A stretch of 64,000 bases of DNA from Moringa oleifera (GCA_021397835.1 JAJFZO010000882.1:3724501-3788500); one strand, 5' to 3'. Positions 24,801 to 42,096 are shown, numbered from the stretch's first letter. The notes: a model not told the origin generated them from the sequence alone. Numbers and translations: made by a program.

Positions 24801-26624
24801 TATGAGATGAAAGTAAGGGAACTTTGTTGGATATGTCCTGCAGGAGTGGCCACTGAAAAGCAAGCTCGACCCCGAGATTTATGGACCTGCTGAATCGCTG
24901 ATTACCACAGAACTCCTCGAGAAAGAGATCAAAGGCATCGTAACTGTTGAAGAGGTAACCAAAAAAGATACCAATTGTTCTTGTGTTGGTTGTTTGCTTG
25001 TTTTTTGGGCTGAAAAATGCATGGCATTTCTGATGTTGTTGCAGGCTTTCAAGAATAAAAGGCTGTTTATCTTGGACTATCATGATCTGTATTTACCCTA
25101 TGTTAACAAAGTAAGGGAACTTGAGGAGACAACATTGTATGGTTCCAGGACAGTATTCTTCCTCAACGATGATGGCACCTTGAGGCCTCTTGCCATAGAA
25201 CTAACTCGGCCACCAGTTGGGGACAAACCCCACTGGAAGCAAGTCTTCACGCCCAGCTATGATGCCACAGGTTGCTGGCTATGGAGGCTGGCTAAGGCCC
25301 ATGTTTGTGCTCATGATGCTGGTTTCCATCAGCTTGTCTCCCACTGGTAAGTAATCAAATATTGGCTAATAAAGACACCCACAAGAGATTCATCTATTGA
25401 CGCTAAATTAGTGTCAAAATGACAAAGGTCAGATAAATTACTTGGTATTGGGATTTTGCAGGCTGAGAACTCACTGCTGCACAGAACCATACATAATAGC
25501 AGCTAACAGGCAGCTAAGTGCAATGCACCCAATTTATAGACTTCTACATCCTCACTTCAGATACACAATGGAAATCAATTCTCTAGCTCGAGAAGCCCTT
25601 ATCAATGCTGGTGGAATCATCGAGTCCTGCTTCTCTCCAGGCAAGTACTCCATTGAGCTCAGCTCAGTTGTCTATGGTCAACTCTGGCAGTTTGACACAG
25701 AAGCCTTACCAGCAGACCTGATCAGAAGGTATAGTTTGCTCATAATCTTACTGGTAGAGTGTTGGTTTCAAGTTTTACCAGGAATCCTTAAATTGCACGA
25801 AAGATTCCAACCCGTAAACGCATGATGAAGCTAACAATTGCTATTCTTGTCTGTCCACTTTCAGGGGAATGGCAGTTGAGGATCCAACAGCCGAGCATGG
25901 CCTGAAGCTAACAATCGAAGACTATCCTTTTGCCAGCGATGGGCTTATCCTCTGGGATGCCATCAAGCAATGGGTCACGGACTATGTGAACCACTACTAC
26001 CATGCCCCAGCTGATATCCAGTCTGACACCGAGCTCCAAGCCTGGTGGACAGAAGTTAGAACCAAAGGCCACGGAGACAAGAAGGATGAACCATGGTGGC
26101 CTGTCTTGAACACACAAGATGACCTGGTCCAAGTTCTGACAACCATAATCTGGGTAGTCAGTGGACACCATGCTGCCGTGAACTTTGGTCAATATCACTT
26201 CGCCGGGTACTTCCCCAACAAGCCTACAGTAGTCAGATACAATATGCCAACCGAGGAGCCCAAGGAGGATGAGTTCCAGAACTTCTTGAGGAAGCCAGAG
26301 ATGGCACTGTTACAATGCTTCCCTTCACAGGTTCAAGCAACAACGGTGATGGCTATTTTGGATGTTTTGTCAAGCCATTCACCTGATGAGGAGTACATTG
26401 GTGACAAGCCAGAGCCCTCATGGGCAGAAAACCCAGTTATTTATGCTGCCTTTGAAAAGTTCAGTGCCAAGCTAAAGGAACTTGAAGGAATCATAGATGA
26501 GAGGAACACTAATTTGGATCTGAAGAACAGAAGTGGTGCAGGAGTTGTTCCATATGAGCTCTTGAAGCCAATGTCAACAGCTGGGGTCACAGGAAAGGGA
26601 GTTCCTACCAGCATCTCCATTTAA
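21886..26624 (+). CDS. LOX2: 13-lipoxygenase, chloroplast (linoleate 13S-lipoxygenase 2-1 type)
   Basis: Nine exons: 21886-22243, 22863-23131, 23875-24115, 24197-24517, 24613-24698, 24844-24954, 25045-25346, 25462-25728 and 25865-26624, giving 904 residues. A Ser/Pro-rich N-terminus of about 55 residues looks like a plastid transit peptide, which is typical of type 2 13-LOX. The PLAT/LH2 domain (about 75-210) includes [10 protein letters not shown] and [14 protein letters not shown]. The catalytic domain has [47 protein letters not shown] and [16 protein letters not shown]. The expected iron ligands are all present: His562, His567, His754, Asn758 and the C-terminal Ile904. Family role: oxygenation of linolenic/linoleic acid at C13, feeding jasmonates and green-leaf volatiles. 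The 13-position preference is inferred from the transit peptide and overall similarity. Intron 2 (23132-23874) is extremely AT-rich. Confidence 0.95.
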
Positions 26625-26985
26625 TCTGTTGACTTGTAGATTGGATTGGCAATAATAGATCTACAATAATAAATGTCTTCAAGTTTCATGCATCCAGAGA
26701 TTGCACTTATCTTCCTTCTCTCAGTTTTTCAAGTTGTGTGGCTCAGAGCTATTCAAATCCACTTGAGTTTACCTCAATGTCTGATTCAGAACTTTGATTA
26801 TCTAACAGGATCTAATTAAATCATCCCTTGATGATCATAAACTATAACTGAAAAAGCATCACCGTATAAAATCACTTCATATGAAAAAATGCTAAATGAT
26901 GATGAACATCTATATCTGCTGGTGTCAACATGGATTCTGGGGTGGTCCATAAAGCTTGTTCTGCTTCTGACAAGTACTGCCAAAC
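26625..26985. other. Lipoxygenase 3' region
   Basis: No gene seen. The first part, with an AATAATAAATG signal-like stretch near 26661, is the probable 3' UTR of the lipoxygenase. The remainder leads into the LINE relic. Confidence 0.5.
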
Positions 26986-28290
26986 AAGCATGTGATAACT
27001 AGAAGAATATACAATGGTGATAAAGCACCGGGTCCAGAAGGATTTACAATGACATTTTTGAAGGTAAATTGGGAAGTGGTGAAAGATGACATGATGAAAC
27101 TATCAGAAGAATTTTACAGTAAGGACAGATTTGTGCAATCATTGAACTCAATTGTTGTAGTATTGGTTGCTAAGAAGAGAGATGCAGTAGTTATTAGAGA
27201 TTTCAGGCCTATAAGCTTGATAGAATGTATCTATAAAGTGATCACCAAGGTGATGGCGAAGAGGTTTAGAAGAGCAGTGGAATGTGTTGTGGGACAAAGT
27301 CAAAACGCTTTTGTGAGAGGCAAGCAGATTCTTGATGTTGCCTTAATTGCAAATAAAGTGGTGGATAATCAGGTGAGGACTGAAAATAAAGATGTCGTGT
27401 GTATAAAAAAGGCCTACAACCATGAGTCATGGTATTTCTTATTGTATGTTGAAAAGAGTAGGATGCAGAGTGAAGTGGTGTAAATGGATTAAATAGTAAA
27501 TTTTCACTGCTTTTGCGGTATCAGTGAATAGGGCTCCAACTCAATTTTTCAAAGCATCAAGAGGCAAAAGGAAGGTAGATCCTCTATCTTCGCTGTTGTT
27601 TATAGTAACGATGGAGGATTTGGGCAGTATGATGACTAAAGCAGTGAAGAGTGGACTATTAGATGGTTTTAAGATTGAGAAAAATGAAAATCAGATGGCT
27701 GCTGCAGATGACACTATCATTTTCTGTGTATCAGAGGAAGGACAGATTATAAATTTGAGATGTATTCTGTTGGGCTTTAAGGCTGTGTCAGGCTTGAGAA
27801 TCAATCTGAAAAAGAGTGAACTGGAAGTGATTGGGGCAGACTTGGATGGACATAGATTAGCTTTACTGGGTTGAGATAGTTAATTGATTTTCCTATGAAA
27901 TACATAGGAGTGCCACTTGGTGCGAAGTTTAAGAAAAGCATTATCTGGAATGGAATCCTAGAAAGAACGGAGAGGAAGTTAGCACGGTGAAAAAATACAT
28001 TATTTGACCAAGGCAGGTAAGCTCACCCTAAAAAAAAAAAAGAAGCATATTGTCTAATCTGTCTATTTATTTTATGTCACTATTTCAGATTCCCAGGGAG
28101 GTAGCTAAAAAGCTTGAAACATTAGAGAGGAGATTCTTATGGGACAGCCTGGGCGAATGTTTTAAATGCCACTTAGTGAGATGGGGTATGGTATCCCAAC
28201 CTATTGAGAGAGGTAGACCGGAGATCAAACACTTATGCAGCACCCTCTTAGTAATCAGTGGGAGGACAAGGATAAGAAAGCAGTAGAGAA
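26986..28290 (+). mobile_element. Dead LINE (L1-type non-LTR) reverse transcriptase fragment
   Basis: Three frames in order match the plant L1-type reverse transcriptase. 26992-27483 has GDKAPGPEGFTMTFLK, the RDFRPISLIECIYKVITKVMAKR block and the QNAFVRGKQILD block. 27524-27874 has the RGKRKVDPLSSLLF block and AADDTIIFC, the active-site box whose usual F/YADD reads AADD. 28050-28286 has the post-RT IPREVAKKLETLERRFLW region. Frameshifts and stops separate them, the endonuclease domain is absent and no poly-A tail is clear, so this is an old truncated copy. It lies on the same strand as the lipoxygenase just upstream and tail-on to the O-fucosyltransferase gene. Confidence 0.85.
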
Positions 28291-28972
28291 TACTTATTTC
28301 AGACATAGCAGCTTGAAATCTCCCATAGTTCCTCTCTTAAATGTCTTTTCTTTTTTCTAATTTTCCAAACCAATTCTTGTTCATGTCTCCTACTGAATCT
28401 CCATTTTCACCAGGAGCACATGCATTGTTAATGGAAACAAGGACATTGTATTATAACAAGAAGAGCAACAATATCAGGCTAATAAAAGAACTGCCACTTC
28501 GAAAACTTGGAATGGAAACCAGAAGAAAGAGATTACAAATTCAAAGGCTTTTATTGCTGTGCTTATATATACATATAATTCTGTGATACATTGATGCAGT
28601 ACTTAGAATCAGAAAGAAAAGAAAATCACAAGGGGAGGAGGAGCTTCAAATAAAGAATCAAAGAATTGTGTAGTATCATGTACTATTCTAATTACACATG
28701 GACAACTATCTCGCCTCATATATATAATACATACATGCTACCGGAATGCATCATGCAACAATATATTCGTGTGAAATGGCAGAAAGATTGGTGTTAGCCA
28801 TGACTTCCCTTCGAAGCGATGCTCCTCAGAACCATCATAGCCTGCAATTCATCACCATTGTGTTTTAAGAAAGGCTCAAGTTCAAAACATTTGCCAAACA
28901 GCTTCCATCTCCTATTGAAGCATCTTTTTCAGATTAACCACCATTGCAGAAGATGTCAGCCTCAAATCAAAA
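28291..28972. other. Intergenic and O-fucosyltransferase 3' region
   Basis: No gene seen. The stretch adjoining 28972 is probably the 3' UTR of the minus-strand gene. Confidence 0.45.
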
Positions 28973-31900
28973 TTACGAATGTCTCTGTGAATCATTGCAC
29001 ATGCACTCAGGGACTGGATACTTTGTAACATCTCTTCCGGCTTTGCTGGTCCTGATCTCTGGCTGCCCCAAGGACTCACTGTGCAGCTCCTTTATGATCC
29101 TGTTGAATTCTGCTTCTGGCAAAGAGGAATTCAGAAAATAAGGCAGCATATGCCTCTTGTTTGGTGTAATATACTTCTTGTGTCCAGCATATGCCCGGTT
29201 TCCCTATATCAACAGATAAACCTCAGTTTTCAATAATCAAAATTTAGTTGGAGACTCTAAACCCACAGGTTTATTCTATTCATACCTGGATTGCGTGGCC
29301 CATGTTTCCCCCATGAGATGGCATGAAGACATCGCTCTTTTCAGAAACTATAAAATCGATGGCAGCCATGGAGGATGCTCTGTTCACAAATGGTTCAAGT
29401 TCACCAGGCAAAGCAAGATCTTGCTTGTTGTAAAAATGAGGGAATTCACTGGTTAATGGCAATAAGGCTTCTTTCCCACCCAGTGGATGGCCCCCAGCCC
29501 AGTATATTCTCATACTTGCAGGAGCTCCTAGTGCTTTAAGCAATCTATAGGACAAAACAAAAATTCAGATCAGCAACAAAACCTCAGGTATAATAAACAT
29601 AGATCATAGAGGATGTTTTGGTATTACACAGAAAGTAGCACCTATTGATATCTCAAGAGTGGATTTTACCTGGCAAGTTCCTTAGCATTCAAGGGGCAGA
29701 GACCAGCAAGCTTTCGCTCATGGTAAGTCATGTTTGATCTAGCAGTTAAAAGCTCTGGCCGCAGTTTCCTTTCATTGTTCACAATCTCATCATATTTTGT
29801 ACTCAGACCAGGAAGGCAACCAGTCCTCACCCACACATCCTTCTCCATTCGAAGATGAAGCACAAGATAAGGTCCCTTGCTTCTCATCCTCTCTGCAAGC
29901 TTGTTTCCAAGTTCCTGAATTGCTGGAGCAAACCTTAATGCATGGAATGCCACCTGAAGTCAGACAAACAAGTAATTACAATAAGCATATGAGAGCACAA
30001 GATGGATTCTAAAAGTTAACAAGATAAGAAAACCATAGTCTAGAACAGGACAGAGTTCCACAACACACAAGAAGAAGCTTCAAATTATAGATAGTGACAG
30101 TTGAATACCTTGCAGCGAAGCTTCTGGAGATCAGAAGGCAGATCCTTAGAGAGCCTTGAGTCAAGACCACGTAAAAGCAAAACCCCTTCTCGGTTGATCT
30201 GCAGGAACCAATAAAATTTCATTGATTAGACCCATAATGCCAACTGGCAGCCACAAGTAGACTTGTTCTTCAACATACAGAACAGACAAGAAACTGAGTG
30301 AACAACGCAACCACTTTATAAAGAAAATATACAGAATCGGTTAGTTAAGACATATGGGACACAACATTGACAAGTTTATTACGGGCAAAGATTTCATTGA
30401 TAAACCAATCAGTTTAACTTGATATCTACAAAATTTAGAAAATGAACCAACACAGAGAGCACTCAAATGGATTTTGCCATGGGAAGACACGAAAATTTTT
30501 GAAAATTCAAACTTTTGAGGTCCTCCACAATCATAGCAGTTTCAAGAGTAAATTGATCTTTGGCATATTCCTAACCATGAATGTGTCCAAAGCTCCTTCA
30601 TTTAACAGTAGAAAAACAATTAAACAGTGTAAGACAGGCAAGCATGAAACTGTAACACTTGCAAGCAACTGATTACTAGCATCAAACTAAAAGCTTCATC
30701 AGCAATGAACCTCTTTTCTTTTGAATTTATCAGTAGTAACAAAAGCTTTTCAATGACAAATTTGCAGAAAGAAGCAAACCATATTACTACTTCAAAGATA
30801 AAAAAGAGAATGATTCTTTACCCTCTTAAGATACCGTGAACGAATCCACTGAGGGGAGACATGAAGAGGAGTCCTCTTTTCTTCTACTGGCCTTGTCATT
30901 ATGTGGGTTGAAGGCAACGATGAAACTATCCGCACATCATTAGCAAGAACTCTTTTGAAGTGTTCCAAATCAAATATATCAGAGAATTCACTGCAGCAAT
31001 CAAAATAAAATCACAGAAACAAGCATTCAGTTCTTCTGCAATGATAAAGACAGAGAATGTAAATTTAACTAGCCCTCTTTTTATGTTCTATGGTCGCAAA
31101 AATAGCTATTAGGCTTAACCATGATAAAAAATGGGCAATTGCCAAACTGAAACCAAATAAGGAAGTTGGCAGCTGAGAAAAAATATGATGGATTATGGCA
31201 AGACTGAATCAAAATGGCACAAGTTCGGAAATTTATGACAAAGCTTGGTTAAGGAAACTTCATTAGGGAGAAATGTGTACCATAATCAAGAATGAACAAC
31301 TGGCCGAACCTTAAAGACTCAGATAACACCTCTTTTCTTGTCTAAGAAAACGCAAAATGCTATACTTTTCATGCGTTATCGTTTACCTTTCATCCCCCCA
31401 GATGACATTGACTTGCAAGACGGGAACCACAAGTGCAGCACCGAGTATTCGAGCAATCACCACGGCATCTACAATTTGATTCCTCTGCTGATTCATTCCA
31501 CCGGAAACCACCACAAGCAAATACTTTCTCCTGTCTTTAATGATTTCAGCACTTCCTCTCTTATACTCCTGGCTGAACCCCAAGCAAGGTCTGTAACCCA
31601 AACCGTCTGGCTGCCTCCAAAACTCACTTTCCTCATCGTTTGAGTTATTCGTCTTTGAGAGCAGCGATTGTAACCGGATATCACCACCCTTTAAGGACTC
31701 ATGTTTTTCATCCTTGGAAGCAAAAGTGGCCTCGGATTTTGAATGCCCGCTTTTGGTTAAGGATTGTGATTGCCAGCTTTGGGTTAAGGGTTGTGATTGA
31801 CCATATGCATTCAAAATTTCCTCTTTCTCAACAAATTTTTCCCTGCTTGAAGCGGAACGCAAATGGGATTCTGCTAAACTTGTTAAAACAGAGTTCTGAA

Positions 31901-32174
31901 GTTGACTTGTAACACACGGGTATGAAGAAAAAGGGATCAAGGGATCAACATTAAACCCCAACTTTAGCATACTGAAGAGACCAAACAGAAAGAGAGCAAA
32001 GAACCATAGCCTTGGGCTTTTGTATGACAGGTTAAAGCCAAAAAAGAACTTGCTAGAATTCTTTGCAGCTTTCTTTGGCGAGACAAGGAGAGACTGCAGT
32101 GAAGATGAAGATAGAGAGTTGATTATTTGAGAGGGGACTGAAATGTAAGAGAGCTTCTTCTTTGATTTAGCCAT
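28973..32174 (-). CDS. Plant O-fucosyltransferase family protein (type II Golgi membrane protein)
   Basis: Six exons on the minus strand, in gene order: 31387-32174, 30822-30990, 30109-30198, 29670-29953, 29286-29544 and 28973-29203, giving 606 residues. A basic cytosolic tail is followed by one membrane segment at about residues 54-74 (LWFFALFLFGLFSML), then a Ser-rich stem of about 150 residues. This is the type II layout of Golgi glycosyltransferases. The catalytic domain starts with YLLVVVSGGMNQQRNQIVDA (the GG-N-QR loop). It continues with HLRMEKD (residues 382-388, usual form HLRFEKD) and ends with DVFMPSHGGNMGHAIQGNRAY, the C-terminal donor-binding motif. The family is PF10250-like; its acceptors in plants include cell-wall glycans and proteins, but I cannot assign this member. 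A decayed copy of exon 2 lies at 15655-15860. Confidence 0.9.
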
Positions 32175-33059
32175 TAAAGAAATACAACAGGAAAATAAAA
32201 GAAACTAAACAGAACAACACACAGAAAGCCTTGGTAGTTCTTGTTCAAAGAGAGAACCCTCTCTGCTCTTTTCTTTATGGAAGAAGAGAAAAAGAGAGAA
32301 CTAAAACGTGTGATTCTGGAGAGAGAAAGAGAAGATTAGGCGGCGGGAAGACGATGTCTGATCAATTCAGAACGCGTTCTTTAAGAGAGAGGGAGGTGCT
32401 GTATTTGGACAGTTCAGTGGGGCTTCCTTCGGAAGAAGCTGCTTATATATCCATGTGGGACTAATTACTCATGAGTTTAATCCCCAAGGTCTTCTCCTGT
32501 TGTTTACAGCGTCATACCATTTGATATCACCGTGTCTCCTAGTTTAGCCAAGTTGGAGTCACTGTTTCATACTATTCTTTTCATTGAATTTTCAACGCCC
32601 ATTAATATAATAAATGAACAACTTTCAACTCACATTTTGTGGGTTGTTTTCACTGTTTAAGCCACATTAATGTAAAGCTATTAACAATAAATTTTGCTTG
32701 ACTGTTCAAGTTTCTTTCTTTTTCATCCTTTCAGTGTTTGGGATATTCACTGTTTTTCTTCTGTTTAGTTGATCAAATTACATGATATGTTAACCCCAAT
32801 AAAAAGGAGTGAACTTGAAGATTTGATTTTGAAATTAGATATATTGACGACTTTTTGCATTACATAAAAAGGAATAGTGGGATGTCGTGTTGTGGTGAGG
32901 CCAGCTGTTCCAATAACACAACAACAAGCTTAGCTTCCGACTCTCAGGCGGCAGGCCAGTCTGTGACCTCTCTTTGTCCAAATACCAAGGTACCCCTTAC
33001 CCTTTTTGCCAGCTGGAGTCCACTCAACACGCTGGCACCATATCCAACATGGCGAGAAA
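32175..33059. other. Upstream region of the O-fucosyltransferase gene
   Basis: No coding gene supported. 32175-32460 is purine- and AG-rich on the plus strand (CT-rich in gene sense), typical of a plant 5' UTR and core promoter for the minus-strand gene. Confidence 0.5.
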
Positions 33060-33237
33060 GTGACTTCTCAACACCTGCCACGTCGGTGTTTGTGGGGTCC
33101 GTTGACGCTCCATTGGTTCCCAGCCTCGCAGGTGTTGTGGGTATAAAGGGCAATAGGGTTGTCAGGGTAGGGCTCGAGCTGCTAGGGTTTTGGCCTTTTC
33201 AATTCTCATGTCGTCCAAGATTTTCCCGAGAAAGTGA
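33060..33237 (+). promoter_or_regulatory. Promoter-like block with no intact gene behind it
   Basis: A GC-richer island inside very AT-rich DNA. It contains, in order, a CCACGTCG core near 33078, a TATAAAG box at 33142-33148, and a CTAGGGTTTT element (telo-box-like) at about 33182-33191. An ATG follows at 33208 whose frame stops after nine codons. The spacing resembles a plant core promoter. Either it drives a non-coding RNA or it is the surviving 5' end of a lost gene. Only sequence resemblance supports this. Confidence 0.35.
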
Positions 33238-36200
33238 TGTTTCCTTTCATCCATCTTTTCAAATTGCATGATGCCAAAGGCCACGCTTCAAATAAGTTAA
33301 CTTTCATGGGTATGTTAATTAATTAAATTGATTATAACTATTTTTAATCTGGAAAAAGTCTAAAAATAATAAAATTAAAATATTATATTAATTTCAACTG
33401 TATTGATTTTTTAAAGAAAATATGATATTTAATAATTTAATTAAATAAATAATTAAAATATATTTTATTTATTTTTTTAACATGATAAATTATTGATTTT
33501 TTATTTTTTTAAAAAAACAACACAATACAAATAAACAGAATATTTGAATTTTAGTGATCTTAATATCAATGTAACTAGTACTTGATACTTGTTAGTTGAA
33601 GTGCGATTAATCTTTCAGATCATAATTATCACTGAAATTAAAGTATAATTACAACCCAAGAAAAAAGAAAAAGAACAATCTAGCTCGTGGGTGATTCATT
33701 GGGCGTTTGGTACACGCGCACTTTGAGTTCTACCCGAAAGTTCTTTCCGTTCTGATGGCTGATTGGCTTGTCTGTTACTCAGAGTCGCCACTTCCCCACA
33801 CGGCATCGCACTTTCTCTCTCCCTCTCTCTCTCTTTCAGACACCAAATCATGAGTTCGTGACTCAATTCCCTTCTTGTGGGTTATGATCCTGTGCGAATG
33901 CCACCACATTGAAAGTCTATGGGCCCTTCTGGTCAACCATAAGATGTTCTTAGGTAGAAATCATATGTCATCCTGAGCACAACATCAAAACTAGTAAAAA
34001 GAACTCATATATTTAGTTGTTAATTAGTTTTCTAACCGAACATTTTTGGATAAATAATATAAAATAAATATGAAATTAGACGTTAATTCCATGTGAAAGG
34101 ATTGTCACATTCACGGTTTAACAAATTCCTAAGTTCAACCCTCTTGACTTGCCAACCGCCAGTTGCACATTGAACCAACTATGGGTTTTATTTAATTATT
34201 TTAATTATTCTTTATGCGTGTTACCCTACCATAATTCATGTAAGCAAGAAAGGGACTAGTTGGTAGTTATATATATATATATATTTTATTTTTAATTATA
34301 AATGTCTGCATTTTACTATCGAAATATAGATCAAAAAAATTAATTAATTAATTTATAAACAAATATCATTTAATTTAGTGGCTCTTTGTGTTACCGACTT
34401 TGAGCAATCTCATCATCTCTGACTTTAGGGGGGAAAAAAAAATCTCCGTCTCATGCCTTCTTGTTTCTAATTAAGATACGTATAGATATAATACATGATG
34501 ACGGATATATAAGAACAGAAGGCAATGCAGTTGAAAGGTGTGCATCATGGCATTACATACATATTAAACATTATGGACCTTATAATATATATAATTAATT
34601 ATTTGTTATATGATCTTTGGATGGCAAAGATAATTATTTTAATAACTCTGTGATTCATGATGTGCTAGATAATTTATAAATATATATCTTATTAATCCAC
34701 CAATATGCCTAGATGTGCCTGCTTGTCATTCTAAATCAGTGTTTTTTTTTTTTAAATTAAATGAGATGAACAATAATTCATTTAATTATAATCATATATA
34801 GCAGAGCATATAATTTATGAACAAAAAAATAGGGAATAATTTCTCTTAGTGGTGTCCAATACATATAGAGTTACAAAACAAACAAAGAAACACAGTTTTT
34901 TTTTTTCTGATTGAAGAGTTGAGAAGAAGATATATACAATAGCTCCAATAAGCATATAACACTGTGACAGAAAAATATGATTATATCAAAATAGAAGACG
35001 TAATTAACACGGCTTAGCTTAGTTAATCGGGTCCAAATTATTTGAATTAAATCATGAATAGGTATGGAAATAGTGGTTTGAGACGGAACTATCACACTTA
35101 ACTACTTTCAATTATAATGGTGGTTTAGTTATAATTTATTGAAGGATAATTGGGTAGTATTAGATGATTATGATGATTAACAACCCTAGGTCGCTAACAA
35201 CTTCCTGATTATATAATTTCCTTTGGTGAAAGTGGGTGTGCTACCACTAAATATCTGGCCAATGAAACATGGGTACTTAGTTTTGGTGCATCAAATTCAG
35301 CATATAATTAACAACCACACTTTAATAATTAGAATCATATAGTTTCTTAGCAGAAAAGTTGGGTGCAGGTACGTACCTAAATGTTACGAATAACAGGAGG
35401 AATTAATTAGTTGATTAATTCCTCAATGCATCATTAGATTCAGTAATAGTGTAGAACTCGATTGAGAATTAGGGAGTATTAAAGACAAATCCATACCTGA
35501 TTATAAGTGATGGTAGATCAAGTGTAGTAATCAGTTGCCGTCTAAGAAGATTTATAATGAAGCTTAAGACACATAAATTTGTATAGAAGATAAATATAAC
35601 CTTAAGTAAAGGACAAAGCTTGCCGTGTTACCCTTATCATTTTGTTGTGGTTTAGGTTTAATTAGGGTTTTCCTTGAATGTATGAAAATTGTATTATATT
35701 AGTTATTCCGCAATATGTCTTCTTCCAAATTAAGGTGCTTTGAAATAAATATGTAGCAGTTGAGCGAATAAGATGGTAATTACAAGGATTGAACAACTCC
35801 TACGATTTTCGTAACAATAGTTTCAAGAGAGATGGACAAACTAGAAACCGAAAGCCAAGTGATGAGAAGAAGCACCGATTCTACAAGGTTAGATCAGTCA
35901 GTGATCATGTTTGTTAAACAGATGAAGAAATTGACGTGAACTTGTCTATACCTGCCATTACTTGTTGCAGATTTTCATTAAGTTAGTTAAACAGATTAGG
36001 TTTTCTGAAAGTTGAGACATGAAAGAGTTTCAACAAATGAAGAATTAATGTGTTATTATAGCCCTAATGATAATCAAGAAACCCTACACCATCCTGCAGC
36101 ATTGTCACCCAACTACTGCCCACGTAACACAAATGCCTACTGATCGATAAACAGCTTAGATTGGTTTACTAGTTAGTATTGACACTTATTAGGTGTTTTT

Positions 36201-38554
36201 CGTTCTCTCAGTGGTTATCAATAATGCCTTAATTATCTTGAAAATAGTTAATAAAAGCTTAATCTTACTAATATTATATATAGCAAAGGTGAGAATTAAT
36301 GTATATGGTAAATTAATGTCTATGGTTCTGATAAGTAGTCCTTGTTTAGGATAATAAAATATAGTCAAGTAGTGGATTAATTAACAAGTATTAGTTAAAT
36401 CACTAGTTGTACCCAGCTTGGCGGACAAGTGAACCACAAATTCTTCACATAGATGCCAGAGCTTGTTCTTGGTTAAATCCAATCATGGGGATAGACATGA
36501 TCTCTGCCGATAAGATACATATATACCGTGATGGGTCACTTGTAAAGCACTTTTCCCTACCACAATGCAGTGCTTCTTCTGAATTAATTGACCAAGTCCT
36601 TATCCCTTGTTAGCTGGATCTGAGCAAAAGGACTTCCTTTGTGCTCACCCAAAATATATAGGTCCAAAATTTATCACTTTTAACTCTTGCCAAGTAATCC
36701 CTTTTTGATTCTCTATATCTTCGATAAAGAAGACCAAGTTTAATTTAATTTGATCGTGTTATTCAAAATGATGAATGGGTTTACCTTTCGTATCTATGAA
36801 GTGTCAACAACATAAGCATGTAATGACTCTAATTCAGCTGACTAGAACACCATTTGGGGGATCATATTAAGCCAGGGTTAGATGCTGCATAAACAATTAA
36901 ATTGATTGGATTATACCATTAAATGGAACTATAATGTAGAGTGCCATAGTGCAATTAATGAGTGATAATGGCTTTCGAAGCCCTCTTTGGCTATGCACAA
37001 TGTGTCCGCCTAACATTCTTCTCTAAGTTTTCATAATTCTAACATCAAAATCAAGTGACGAAAACACTGTTCCTTTAAGTAAAAAAGAAGAAAGTAGTTT
37101 TTTTTTGCTCGTGGCAATGTCATAACTTTCATTAATTGTATTTCTTGAAGAATGTTACATGATTTTGCATATGCCAAGGCCTGTCATTATGCACATTGTG
37201 TGATAGCTAAAATTCTTGATCGATAGTAGCCTATAATCATTGAATTATGAGGACAATTGGTCCAACTCTCCACAGTTTTTGTACCAAAAGCTTTGGGACC
37301 ATGCCCCATGTGAGGACTGAAATTTCTCGGTCCCTTCTGCCACTGCTTATTATTAAATGCTAGTCAAGATCTTGTTTCAGAAACACCCAGAAAAAAAATG
37401 ATCCAAAAGTTAATCTAACAGAGATCATATAGTAATTAAAGTACTTGGAATCCAAATAATGCTTATTATCACTTGGCTTTGTATTAATAAATCGGATGGA
37501 ATCCCACTTGTTCTGGACTTGTGGCTAGGTTAATGCCAATTATGGAGTAGTGTACATGCTTGTGCTGATGGGATATAATAAAGAGAGACATGCAGTGGGT
37601 CAGTTTGCTACTCTTTTTGACACACAAAGGCACCACATATACAGAGAAAAGACCATGAAAGCCCCTTGAAATTGCTCATTGAAGAGGATCTATGATGAGG
37701 TTTACCTTCAAGCGCCATTGATAAGAAGGGCTGTTTGATAAAATAAGTTGGCAAAAGAGGATAAGATAGGATGAAGAAGAAGACTACATAATATAAGAAA
37801 CTAGAAAAGAGAGTGTTTTGAATAGAGGAAGCAAGCTGAAGAAAACCCCATGTTTCTCTCATGTGAGTGTTGTCTCCTTCCCATGTGCATTTATGTACAC
37901 TTAGTTTTTGGCCTCTAGAATCTCAGTTTCCGCTTCAAAATGGCTCTTGCTTCTTTCAGGGGTGGGAGACAACTTTATTCTGCAGAAGATGGGCTGCTTT
38001 TTTTTTTTGGGCAGTAATTAGCCATATAATTCAGGTTTTTCTTCACACAAACATCACTGAAGTACTCCACCATGTTCTTGTTTTCTTGTATCCTTATCTT
38101 TAAGAAAAATATGGATCCATTCCTTTAGGAACTTTCCTTTTCTTCTTTTGGTAATTACTCTTGCGGCCGAGGTGATTAAATTCCTTCACCCTGGCTCATT
38201 GTCATCACCCTCCTGGGGAAAGCATGACTATAGGCCAAAGCCTAGAGAATTTTCGTGAGTTGATTTGACCTAAAATCATATGCACCTTATCAAGTACCTT
38301 TGCCAAAACAAAGTTTAATTTTATAATTTTTTGCAATGCCTCAATTGGGCTTAACCTATTATGAATTAGAGTCTTTCATTTAGGAAAGAGAGAAGAATGC
38401 ATTTAAAGATAATGGAGCAAATGAGAGAATTTAAAACCAACTTGTGTGTACTTTATAAACATTATTGAAACACTGCAAATTAAAAAGGTGAACATAACCC
38501 AATTGTTATTTAACAACAGTACCCAATTGGGTCTTAGTGACTCTTCTTTTACAG
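33238..38554. other. Gene-poor intergenic region
   Basis: More than 5 kb with no gene that I can support. The block at 33690-33900 is less AT-rich and includes a CT-dinucleotide-rich stretch like a 5' UTR. Its first ATG (33850) is followed by a stop after two codons. The rest is AT-rich with A/T homopolymers. Short open frames around 36407 and 37608 show no recognisable domain. Confidence 0.5.

Positions 38555-42096
<3,542 letters not shown>

Noticed and set aside
32881..33059. A short cysteine-containing frame beginning MSCCGEASC that recalls plant metallothioneins
   Set aside because: Only the first few residues resemble a metallothionein. The Cys-x-Cys clusters do not continue and the C-terminal cysteine domain is missing.
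37608..37862. Minus-strand 84-residue frame with a hydrophobic N-terminal half
   Set aside because: No recognisable domain, no homologous copy in the window and no clear promoter, so it is probably a chance frame in AT-rich DNA.
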